This document shows positions 1 through 6,276 of a stretch of 9,089 bases of DNA, one piece after another (positions within the stretch are counted from its first letter, which is position 1; each line of letters begins with the position of its first letter). A program made the translations under genes and the position numbers. This DNA is from an uncultured Synergistales bacterium (GTDB lineage: Bacteria; Synergistota; Synergistia; Synergistales; Aminobacteriaceae), in NCBI GenBank assembly GCA_937957815.1, contig CALFXN010000181.1, positions 1 to 9,089 of the forward strand, in the 5' to 3' direction. The notes beneath the pieces were generated by a model. It had not been told where the DNA came from. It was given only the letters and a program-made list of their open reading frames with translations, and ran no database searches.

Positions 1-3
1 CGT

Positions 4-18
4 ATGCACGTCGTGCAT
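4..18. repeat. 15-bp odd palindrome upstream of the 132-1181 gene
   Basis: ATGCACG and CGTGCAT are perfect 7-bp inverted arms around one central T. The site lies 114 bp before the start codon at 132, where a regulator dimer could bind, but no regulator gene or second copy of this sequence is visible here. The palindrome itself is seen; its role as an operator is a guess, and chance is a real alternative. Confidence 0.3.
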
Positions 19-55
19 GGTTTGCGATTGGCGGGATCGGGAGGCCGGAGGCGCG

Positions 56-70
56 CGAAGACTGTCTTCG
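56..70. repeat. Second 15-bp odd palindrome in the same leader
   Basis: CGAAGAC and GTCTTCG are perfect 7-bp arms around a central T, the same 7-1-7 geometry as the palindrome at 4-18 but with a different sequence. The two centres are 52 bp apart, about five helical turns. A small 4-bp hairpin with a GAAA loop follows at 91-102. I could not identify convincing -35 and -10 boxes in positions 1-131, so a promoter is expected here but not assigned. Confidence 0.3.
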
Positions 71-118
71 ACCGTTCCCTTTCTCTGAACGCCGGAAACG
101 GCTGCATCGTCTTTCTCG

Positions 119-124
119 AGGAGG
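119..124 (+). promoter_or_regulatory. Shine-Dalgarno site AGGAGG
   Basis: A perfect AGGAGG lies seven bases before the ATG at 132. It fixes the start of the plus-strand gene and argues that this ORF is really translated. Confidence 0.85.
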
Positions 125-131
125 AAATCGA

Positions 132-1181
132 ATGATAGTGAAGAAAACCGTTAGGGAGCATCCGGAGGTCCGAAGGATTCTTCGCGGACTGGTGTGTGTC
201 CTGCTGCTTTCGGGAGTGTGCGCGGCGGGGGCTGAAGCGCTGCAGAAGCCCGTCCCGACAGCCCCTGCGAAGAAGGCTCCGGTCTTCGGACCGCTCGTCT
301 CGTCGCCCGACGCGATCGCGCTCCGGCGAAGCGCGAAGGAACTCAGGATCATGGGGGTGGACGACGCGATTCACCTGTCGCTGAAGGGGTTCCCCGAGGT
401 GACGTTCGGCGACCGCGGCTATGCGGACCGTCTCTTGATCCGCTCGCCGGGGCCGAGCGGATCTCTTGACGCGGATCTCGATCTGGGGTGCAGCTGCGGT
501 TGCGGGGGGAAGCCGAAGGAGTTCGCAGACGCAGTCGCCATTCTCGGACTCGATTCGGAGACGGTCGAAGTCTCGAAGGAGCGGAAATCCTGGCGCATCA
601 TGTGGAACTTCAAAGGAGGGAACGACGCGCGCGTCGTATCTGGCGTGATTTCCGCCGATTTCAAGGGCAAGACGGCGACGCTTCCGGTCGACATCGTGCG
701 TCTCGACCGCGGGACGAGAGTCGCGTTCGCGGTCTACGACCCGAAAAAGGGCTTCGCGGGATCGAAACAGCTCGGAGAGACGCTCTCCGTGTCGGGACGG
801 ATCGTCGTCCCGGAGTTCTCGCCCGCCCCGAAAGAGGGCGAGTTTCTCCTCGCGGTCGCGAATTTCGGAACGGATGTCGTTCGGCTGCGGGGAGGCTCCG
901 ACGGCCTTCGCCCGACCTTCGGAGATCCCTCCTCCCCGGCTCTCAGGACCGACGATTCAAGCGCGATCGGTCCGGGGGAGATGGCGATCCTGAATCTCAC
1001 GAAAGTCGCGAACACGAGTTTCGGCGTCATCGTCCACTTCGAGGGATCGGACGTGAAGGTCACGTGGGGGCTGCCGGGAATCGCGCTGTCGCCCGCGGGA
1101 CTCTTCGGAATCGGGACGTTCTGCGTCGGAGGATCGCTGTTCGCGGTCGTCAGAAAGAGGCGCGGGGCAACAAAGGTCTGA
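132..1181 (+). CDS. Exported, C-terminally anchored protein of unknown function
   Basis: This 349-residue protein belongs to no family I recognise. The N-terminus is basic (KK, RR) and is followed by a hydrophobic stretch at about 18-33 with an AEA signal-peptidase-I site at 34-36. Cys30 is not in a good lipobox, because Val and Gly precede it. A Pro/Ala/Lys-rich linker (about 37-50) leads into a globular region with a cysteine knot-like cluster, GCSCGCGG, at 119-126 (Cys120, 122, 124). The C-terminus has a hydrophobic segment at about 318-340 followed by RKRR (341-344). The mature protein would therefore sit outside the cytoplasmic membrane with its tail held in it. That layout resembles C-terminal sorting tails, but I see no PEP or GGGC signature. 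The start is supported by AGGAGG. The gene stands alone and converges on the minus-strand cluster. Third-position GC is high, as in the neighbouring genes. Confidence 0.8.
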   Translation: MIVKKTVREHPEVRRILRGLVCVLLLSGVCAAGAEALQKPVPTAPAKKAPVFGPLVSSPDAIALRRSAKELRIMGVDDAIHLSLKGFPEVTFGDRGYADRLLIRSPGPSGSLDADLDLGCSCGCGGKPKEFADAVAILGLDSETVEVSKERKSWRIMWNFKGGNDARVVSGVISADFKGKTATLPVDIVRLDRGTRVAFAVYDPKKGFAGSKQLGETLSVSGRIVVPEFSPAPKEGEFLLAVANFGTDVVRLRGGSDGLRPTFGDPSSPALRTDDSSAIGPGEMAILNLTKVANTSFGVIVHFEGSDVKVTWGLPGIALSPAGLFGIGTFCVGGSLFAVVRKRRGATKV

Positions 1182-1197
1182 CGCGACATCCCTGATA

Positions 1198-1253
1198 GCG
1201 AAGACGCGAAAGCCGATTCCCCGAACAGAGGGAATCGGCTTTCGCGTCTTCGC
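1198..1253. terminator. Perfect 24-bp inverted repeat, probable bidirectional terminator
   Basis: Arms 1198-1221 and 1230-1253 are exact reverse complements around the 8-base loop CGAACAGA. The repeat lies between the stop of the plus-strand gene (1181) and the stop of the minus-strand gene (1275), where a shared terminator is expected. Neither side has a strong T-run after the stem; the CTTTCG stretch lies inside the stem. It may therefore work as a weak intrinsic terminator or as a 3'-end stabiliser for both messages. Confidence 0.75.
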
Positions 1254-1274
1254 TCCGACCTTTGAAGGCGGCCG

Positions 1275-2273
1275 TTACCCCCGCGCGAGTTCGAGGACGG
1301 TCTTCCGGACGAGATCCAGCCGTTCCGCGGGCGTGGACGAGTCGATGATGCAGCCCGGTCCGAGGATGATGCCCCTGCCGCCCTGTCGCGCGGCGACTTC
1401 CCGGACCTCGGCGACGACTTCCGCGTCCGTCTTGTCGAGCCAGTTCTTCCCCCAGCTCATGCCGCCGATGAAGACCTTGTCGCTGAACGTGCGCACCTCG
1501 TCCATCGAGGGGCCGTCGTCCCGGTCGTGCCAGCTCAGCGCCTGGACGGGGTAGTCCTGGACGTCGCGCAGCATCGCGTTCGCGCCGTGGATGTGGAGCA
1601 CGTTGAACCACGCCGAACCTCGGACCGCGTTCAGCACCTGCAGGTCGTAGTGCTTCACGAACGCCTCGTGCGTCGCGCGGTCGATAACGTCCGTCGTTGA
1701 CATCTGCGTCGCGAAGTAGAAGCCGTCCGCGCCGAGCGACAGGGACTCCTTCACGAACTGGAGCGTCGCCGCCGTGATCATTTCGAGCACGCGACGGACC
1801 CGGACGGGATCCTGCCGGATATGTTCCACGAGCGTTTCTGGGCAGCACATCTTCGCCGCCGTCGTCATCGGGCTGAAGACGGTCTGGAGGAACGGCACGC
1901 GCTCCTCCGTCATGGTCGAAAGGATCCGCTGTGCCTCGAGGACGATCGCGTATTCGCCCTCGGTGCCGGGCATAAAGCGGACTCGGTCCCAGTCTTCGAC
2001 CTTTTCGATCAGGGGCTTGCGGGCGACGGGCGGATTCACGAAGCCCGGGAAGACGTCGAGATCGATGCCGTAGTCGACCGTGGTGTAGAGGCCGAACGGC
2101 ATGAACTTGACGAAGTCGAGGTCGTAACGCCGCTGAAGCTCCAAACTGAGTTCCGCGAGGCGCCGCGGGTGCCTGTCGCGGTTGGGGAAGTGCATCCACA
2201 TGCTGTAGGGAACGCGGTCCGATTCTTTGAAGGCCAGAACGGCCTCGATTCGCTGCCTGTGCGTCATTTTCAT
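1275..2273 (-). CDS. Uroporphyrinogen decarboxylase-superfamily protein, methyltransferase-like
   Basis: The 332 residues fit the UroD fold (PF01208). The N-terminus MTHRQRIEAVLAFKESDRVP (3-22) is the usual opening of the non-HemE branch, which includes the corrinoid methyltransferases MtaA, MtbA and CmuA. The arginine-rich substrate-binding start of true HemE is missing, so a role in haem synthesis is unlikely. The methyltransferases bind zinc through an HxC motif and a later Cys. Here the first motif reads LHIHG (226-230), giving His227 and His229 instead of His-Cys, while the later GPGC Cys308 is kept. A methyl-transfer role, possibly on a corrinoid protein, is inference; no corrinoid protein gene is in view. 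The start ATG is preceded by AAGGAGGA. It is the last gene of the minus-strand cluster, 30 bp after the amidohydrolase gene. Family call is firm, substrate unknown. Confidence 0.85.
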   Translation of the reverse strand: MKMTHRQRIEAVLAFKESDRVPYSMWMHFPNRDRHPRRLAELSLELQRRYDLDFVKFMPFGLYTTVDYGIDLDVFPGFVNPPVARKPLIEKVEDWDRVRFMPGTEGEYAIVLEAQRILSTMTEERVPFLQTVFSPMTTAAKMCCPETLVEHIRQDPVRVRRVLEMITAATLQFVKESLSLGADGFYFATQMSTTDVIDRATHEAFVKHYDLQVLNAVRGSAWFNVLHIHGANAMLRDVQDYPVQALSWHDRDDGPSMDEVRTFSDKVFIGGMSWGKNWLDKTDAEVVAEVREVAARQGGRGIILGPGCIIDSSTPAERLDLVRKTVLELARG

Positions 2274-2280
2274 GTGAGAA

Positions 2281-2288
2281 TCCTCCTT
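2281..2288 (-). promoter_or_regulatory. Shine-Dalgarno site AAGGAGGA for the UroD-like gene
   Basis: On the minus strand AAGGAGGA sits seven bases before the ATG at 2273. It supports the MKMT start over the internal Met at residue 3. Confidence 0.8.
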
Positions 2289-2303
2289 GGGATTGCGTGG
2301 AGC

Positions 2304-3491
2304 CTATGAATTGATGTCGAGAACGAATTGGACGAACAGCGCAGTCCCGAACGGAAGCGCTTCGTCCGGGAAGAAGAAGTCGCCGTTGTGGAACAGTTGG
2401 GGATCTGCGCCGGGAATGCCGATCCCCAGACGCGCGAAGACTCCCTGCGGAACGTGCTCGAGGTATCGCGAGAAGTCTTCGGAGCCCATTGCCGGAACGT
2501 CGATACGTCTGACATTTTCGGAGCCGACGATCTTTTCCGCGCTTCGCCGTGCGATCGCGGTCGCTTCCGGCGCGTTGACGAGCGGCGGAACGCCATAGTG
2601 ATACTCGAGGTCCGCCCGGCACAGGTACGTCCCGGCGATCCCCTCGACGACGTTCCGGATGCGTCCTTCGATGGTCTTCCGCGTCTCGGGATTCTGACAC
2701 CGGACCGAACCCGAGAACTCGGTCGTCGCGGGAATGATGTTCTTCGCCGTGCCTCCGTGGATTTCGCACACGGAGATGACGACGCTGTCGATGGCATCGA
2801 TCTGGCGCGTAACGATGCTCTGGATTGCCATGACGGCGTTCGCCGCCGCGAGAACGGCGTCCGATCCTACGCGGTGCGGGTATGCTCCGTGTCCGGCCGT
2901 TCCCGTCATCCGGACGGTGAAGAAGTCGGACGAGGCCATCGAGGGGCCCTCGCGCAGCGCGATCTCCCCGACGCGATACGTCGAAATGGCGTGAATTCCC
3001 ATGATGACGTCCGCTTCGGGGCGCCCGAGAGCTCCCTGTTCGATCATGTACGTGGATCCGTCGAGTGTTTCCTCGGCCGGCTGGAAGATGAGCCTGACCG
3101 TTCCGGAGAAGGCGTCTTTCATCGACGACAGGATTTTCGCCGCACCGAGGAGCATCGCGGTGTGCGCGTCATGCCCGCACGCGTGCATGACGCCGGGAAC
3201 GATCGACCTGTCCGGCGCGTCCGTCGTTTCCTGGATCGGCAGGGCGTCCATGTCGGCGCGGAGCGCGACCGTACGGCCGGGCCCGCCCTTTTCGCCCCGG
3301 ATGATCCCGAGGACGCCGACGTCGAGAGAGAGAGGGATCGTCCCGATTCCCATTTTTTCGAGTTCCGACCGGACGAACGCGGTCGTCGCGAACTCCTTCA
3401 TTCCGAGTTCGGGCTCCCTGTGGATCCGGTGCTTCGCCTGCGCGATGGAGTCCTTTATCTGGAGAGCTTTCGCAAGAATGTCCGATGCCAT
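2304..3491 (-). CDS. M20D-family amidohydrolase (hippurate/IAA-amino acid hydrolase type)
   Basis: This 395-residue cytoplasmic metallohydrolase should cleave an amide bond, releasing an amino acid from an N-acyl or peptide-like conjugate. The M20D signatures are complete: RADMDALPI (78-86), HACGHDAH (103-110; Cys105 and His107 as metal ligands), PAEE (138-141; general base and ligand), GIHA (His167), AGHGAYPH opening the dimerisation domain (199-206), NIIPATTEFSGSVR (251-264), GSEDF (336-340) and a late FHNGDF (His368). Length is normal for the family and no signal peptide is seen. I chose ATG 3491 rather than the GTG three codons upstream, because the ribosome site GGCGGTGAT is well spaced from the ATG and overlaps the GTG. 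It follows the M24 peptidase gene by 28 bp and precedes the UroD-like gene by 30 bp, so the three are probably co-transcribed. The acyl or peptide substrate cannot be read from sequence. Confidence 0.93.
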   Translation of the reverse strand: MASDILAKALQIKDSIAQAKHRIHREPELGMKEFATTAFVRSELEKMGIGTIPLSLDVGVLGIIRGEKGGPGRTVALRADMDALPIQETTDAPDRSIVPGVMHACGHDAHTAMLLGAAKILSSMKDAFSGTVRLIFQPAEETLDGSTYMIEQGALGRPEADVIMGIHAISTYRVGEIALREGPSMASSDFFTVRMTGTAGHGAYPHRVGSDAVLAAANAVMAIQSIVTRQIDAIDSVVISVCEIHGGTAKNIIPATTEFSGSVRCQNPETRKTIEGRIRNVVEGIAGTYLCRADLEYHYGVPPLVNAPEATAIARRSAEKIVGSENVRRIDVPAMGSEDFSRYLEHVPQGVFARLGIGIPGADPQLFHNGDFFFPDEALPFGTALFVQFVLDINS

Positions 3492-3495
3492 GAAA

Positions 3496-3504
3496 ATCAC
3501 CGCC
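3496..3504 (-). promoter_or_regulatory. Shine-Dalgarno site GGCGGTGAT deciding the amidohydrolase start
   Basis: The minus strand reads GGCGGTGAT then four bases before ATG (3491). It matches the GGAGGTGAT consensus with one mismatch. The in-frame GTG at 3498-3500 lies inside this site and so is a poor start. Confidence 0.6.
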
Positions 3505-3519
3505 TTTGATGAAACGTCT

Positions 3520-4617
3520 TTACAGGATGATAAGTTCCTTGGGGAACAGGTTGATGATCTCTTTGCCCGATCCGGTCAACATGACCAGATCCTCGATACG
3601 AACGCCGAACTTTCCCCTGAGATAGATCCCGGGCTCGATGCTGAAGCAGTTACCTTCGACGAGAGGCGTCACGTTCGCTTCAGAGATGTACGGCGACTCA
3701 TGACCATCCATCCCTATTCCGTGTCCGAGGCGATGGTTGAAGGCATCCCCGTATCCCTGCCCCGCAATGATGTCGCGTGCTACCCTGTCGACCTCGCGGG
3801 GAATTGCGCCGACGCGAACCACGGCTTCTGCAGCGAGTTGTGCCTTCAGAACCGTCTCGTACACGTGCCGCTGTTCGTCCGTCGGAGAACCGACGAAGAA
3901 GGTTCGTGTCATGTCGTGGCTGTATCCGTCGTACCACCCTCCCGAATCGATCATGACGATATCGCGTTCTTCCACGGCGCGGTTGTTGTCTCGCGCATAG
4001 TGGGGCCTCGCGCTGTTGACGCCCGTCGCGACGCCAGGGACTCGTGGCTTTCCTCCGTGAGACTCGTGAAAGTTCATAATGAATTTTTCGATGTCGCTTT
4101 CACAGATACCAGGTCGGATGTACGTCTGCACCGCCTTCATCATTTCGTCGTTCATCTGTGAGGCGTGCCGCATACGGCGCTGTTCCTCCACGCTCTTCAC
4201 GGATCTCATGGGCGACAGGAGCGTGAAGCCATTGACGCAGACCGCATTCAATCCCTCGACCGCGTCAAGCATATCGCCGGCTTCGATGCCGCGCGTGAAT
4301 GCGACGCGCGGCATCGAAGCCGGCAGACCGACACGGCGAATTCCCCGCCGGAACGCGTCCGGGAAACACTCCGCGTCGCTCCATTCCAGAATCGGGATGT
4401 CGCCCCGGATGCTTTCCACATCGTCCCGATACAGAGAAGGACACAGGAAGAAGCTCGCTCCCTCCCGCGTGACAAGAGCTCCCTTGAGCCGTGAATCGGG
4501 CTTCATGTCGAGGCCCGTGAGATACTTGAGGTCAGAGGACGGCGCGATAAAGACGGCGTCCAGCTTCGCTTCGTTCAATATGTCCACCAGCCGGTTCAGA
4601 CGATCGCGATCGATCAT
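3520..4617 (-). CDS. M24-family Xaa-Pro peptidase (aminopeptidase P/prolidase type)
   Basis: The 365-residue protein has an N-terminal creatinase-like domain (about 1-135) and a C-terminal pita-bread M24 domain (about 145-350). All five dimetal ligands are present: Asp224 (IDSGG), Asp235 (HDMTR), His299 (GHGIG), Glu328 (IEPG) and Glu342 (RIED). His206 sits in the usual RPHYA position. It should be a cytoplasmic Mn/Co-dependent enzyme that removes the residue before proline or splits X-Pro dipeptides; which of the two is unclear. The ORF could be extended 24 codons upstream to 4689, but AGGAGA lies close before ATG 4617 and the extension does not look like family sequence, so I use the shorter form. 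It follows the SBP gene by 96 bp and is followed by the amidohydrolase gene after 28 bp. A 21-bp perfect inverted repeat lies within its codons for residues about 98-114. Confidence 0.93.
   Translation of the reverse strand: MIDRDRLNRLVDILNEAKLDAVFIAPSSDLKYLTGLDMKPDSRLKGALVTREGASFFLCPSLYRDDVESIRGDIPILEWSDAECFPDAFRRGIRRVGLPASMPRVAFTRGIEAGDMLDAVEGLNAVCVNGFTLLSPMRSVKSVEEQRRMRHASQMNDEMMKAVQTYIRPGICESDIEKFIMNFHESHGGKPRVPGVATGVNSARPHYARDNNRAVEERDIVMIDSGGWYDGYSHDMTRTFFVGSPTDEQRHVYETVLKAQLAAEAVVRVGAIPREVDRVARDIIAGQGYGDAFNHRLGHGIGMDGHESPYISEANVTPLVEGNCFSIEPGIYLRGKFGVRIEDLVMLTGSGKEIINLFPKELIIL
4276..4324. repeat. Perfect 21-bp inverted repeat inside the M24 gene
   Basis: Arms 4276-4296 and 4304-4324 are exact reverse complements with a 7-base spacer (GAATGCG). 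The reading frame stays open and encodes the SMPRVAFTRGIEAG region in the N-terminal domain. Such a long perfect hairpin within coding DNA is not expected by chance. It could come from a template-switch event or a small palindromic insertion, or form a stable structure in the mRNA. Confidence 0.9.
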
Positions 4618-4639
4618 GGTTTCTCCTGTCTGTATTCTT

Positions 4640-4684
4640 GCGGGATGAAGTCCCGCTTCGTCTCTTTGGAAGACAAAGCGGGAC
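4640..4684 (-). promoter_or_regulatory. Competing hairpins between the SBP and M24 genes
   Basis: The gap before the M24 gene holds two alternative stems. The larger runs 4650-4684: GTCCCGCTT and AAGCGGGAC arms, one C/A mismatch, then a further 4 bp around a 7-base loop. The smaller runs 4640-4656 (GCGGGA, 5-base loop, TCCCGC). Both need 4651-4656, so they cannot form together. Neither is followed by a T-run on the minus strand. This may be a processing or stability element that separates SBP and peptidase expression, or an attenuator; the structures are seen, the role is inferred. Confidence 0.5.
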
Positions 4685-4713
4685 AACACGCCGCCTGATG
4701 GGAAAGAGGCGCG

Positions 4714-6231
4714 TTACTTCATTGAGACGTTTCCGAGGTAGTTGATCTGGCCGTCGCAGAAGTTGTCCACGCCCGTGAGATCCTTCCGCGCGCCGTAGAG
4801 TTCGTCGGCGATCGCGAGCGGAACGACCGGGTGCAGTTCGCAGAGCCGATCCCAGATCTTCTGGAGGAGCGCCGTGCGTTCCGCGGCGTCGACGGTCCGC
4901 TGGGCCTTTTCGATGTCCGCGTTGAAGACCGGGTCGTTCAGACGCGCCCAGTTGGTGGCGCCGATGCCGCCCGAGTGGAAGAGCACCATCCAGTATTGCC
5001 CCGCGTCGCGGTTCGTCTGCATCCCCCACGTCCCGATCATGAGGTCGTGTTCGTGCGTCTTGACCTTGCCGTCGAACACGCCGGTCTCGAAGACCTGGAT
5101 GTTCAGGGTGATGCCGACCTGCGCGAGCATCGACTGAATGACCGTCGCGCCGCTCACGCGGTCGCGGAAGTTCGCGGTCCAGAGGTTGAGGGTCAGCCCC
5201 TTGGAATATCCCGCTTCGGCCAGAAGGGCCTTGGCCCGGGCCGGATCGAAGCCGGTGAACTTCGGGTCCTTCGGCGTGAACGAACTCGCGTTGACAAGCG
5301 GCCCGATCGGTTTGACCGAATTGCCCTGGTAGACGACCTCGCCGAACGCGTCCCTGTTGATGGCGCAGGTGACGGCTTCGCGCACGCGCGGATCGTCGAG
5401 CGGCTTTTTCTGCGTGTTCATTCCGAGGTACAGAAGTCTGAGGCCGGGGGCCTTGACGGCCTTGAGATTCGCCGACGAATTCAGGCGGGCGTAATCGCTC
5501 GGGGGAACGGCGTACGCGAGGTCCACCTTGCCGGTTTCGAGCGCGATCACGCGGCTGCTGTCGTCGGGAAGGATCAGGAAGATGAGGGTCTTCGCGTTGG
5601 GTTTCGCGCCGTGGTAGTCATCGAACGCGGTCAGCTCGACGCGCTCGCCCTTGACCCACTTTTTAAAGCGGTACGCGCCGGTGCCCACGGGGTTTCTGAA
5701 GTAATCGGCGCCCCCCTGCTCCACGGCCTTCCTGTTGAAGATGTTCGCGTAGGGGTGCTTCATCGTTTCGAGCCAGCCGCCGACGGGGCCGTTCGTTCTC
5801 ACGATGACCGTGTATCTGTCGACGATCTCGAACCCTTCCGTGTCGATGTACTTTCCGCTCGATTTCGCGAAGAGCGATTCGGGCGACGCCGCGCGCTTGA
5901 GCGAGAAGACGATGTCGTCGGCGGTCAGCTCCTCGCCGTTGTGGAACTTGACGCCCTTCTTCAGATAGAACTTGTAGGTATGGTCGTCAAGCATCTCCCA
6001 TCGCTCCGCGAGAACGGGGACGATCTCCTTCGTGACGCAGTCGACCGTCACGAGCGGTTCGTTGATATGCCGGATCACGGCGAACGACATGGTGTCCACG
6101 GCCTTGTGCGGGTCGAGGCTCTTCGCGTCGCCCGGAAGGCCGACCGTCAGCGTTTCGATTTCCTTCGCGAATCCGGCGGAAGCGACGCTCAGAAGAAGCA
6201 GTGCGAGCAATGCGAACGCGTTTCTCTTCAT
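4714..6231 (-). CDS. ABC transporter substrate-binding protein, family 5 (copy 1)
   Basis: This 505-residue periplasmic binding protein belongs to SBP_bac_5 (PF00496; DppA/OppA/NikA type), which captures peptides, nickel complexes or related ligands and delivers them to an ABC permease. A Sec signal peptide (1-22, MKRN then a Leu/Ala core) ends at GFA before Lys23; there is no lipobox cysteine. Family marks are LDPHKAVDT (39-47), AERWEMLDDHTYKFYLKKGV (75-94), FHNGEELTADD (96-106), NPVGTGAYRF (180-189) and LYLGMNTQKKPLDDPRVREA (267-286). The start is backed by AAAGGAG nine bases upstream. It lies 45 bp behind copy 2, its close paralogue of equal length, and just before the M24 peptidase gene, which suggests peptides as ligands. 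No permease or ATPase gene adjoins it. The family is certain; the ligand is not. Confidence 0.95.
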   Translation of the reverse strand: MKRNAFALLALLLLSVASAGFAKEIETLTVGLPGDAKSLDPHKAVDTMSFAVIRHINEPLVTVDCVTKEIVPVLAERWEMLDDHTYKFYLKKGVKFHNGEELTADDIVFSLKRAASPESLFAKSSGKYIDTEGFEIVDRYTVIVRTNGPVGGWLETMKHPYANIFNRKAVEQGGADYFRNPVGTGAYRFKKWVKGERVELTAFDDYHGAKPNAKTLIFLILPDDSSRVIALETGKVDLAYAVPPSDYARLNSSANLKAVKAPGLRLLYLGMNTQKKPLDDPRVREAVTCAINRDAFGEVVYQGNSVKPIGPLVNASSFTPKDPKFTGFDPARAKALLAEAGYSKGLTLNLWTANFRDRVSGATVIQSMLAQVGITLNIQVFETGVFDGKVKTHEHDLMIGTWGMQTNRDAGQYWMVLFHSGGIGATNWARLNDPVFNADIEKAQRTVDAAERTALLQKIWDRLCELHPVVPLAIADELYGARKDLTGVDNFCDGQINYLGNVSMK

Positions 6232-6257
6232 AATCGGACACTCCTTTCGCGGATGTT
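6232..6257 (-). repeat. Conserved SBP leader, copy 1
   Basis: The minus strand here reads AACATCCGCGAAAGGAGTGT and on to the ATG. It nearly matches the leader of copy 2 at 7795-7819, with one substitution and one extra T before the start codon. It contains the ribosome-binding site AAAGGAG. The shared leader shows that the duplication, or a later conversion, covered more than coding sequence. Confidence 0.8.
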
Positions 6258-6276
6258 CGGTTTCCCTTTTTTGGCG

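Noticed and set aside
186..236. Lipoprotein signal around Cys30 of the exported protein
   Set aside because: The residues before the Cys are Ser-Gly-Val, which do not fit a lipobox; an AEA signal-peptidase-I site follows instead.
1150..2769. A 539-residue minus-strand ORF
   Set aside because: It is an out-of-frame, Arg-rich shadow across the UroD-like gene, the terminator and part of the amidohydrolase gene. The UroD frame has the real motifs and a ribosome site.
2328..3509. A 393-residue plus-strand ORF
   Set aside because: It is antisense to the amidohydrolase gene, which carries all M20D motifs. Its composition is Arg/Asp-rich with no recognisable domain.
4618..4689. A 24-codon N-terminal extension of the M24 peptidase
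   Set aside because: It would run through the hairpin region and does not resemble the family; AGGAGA before ATG 4617 gives a better start.
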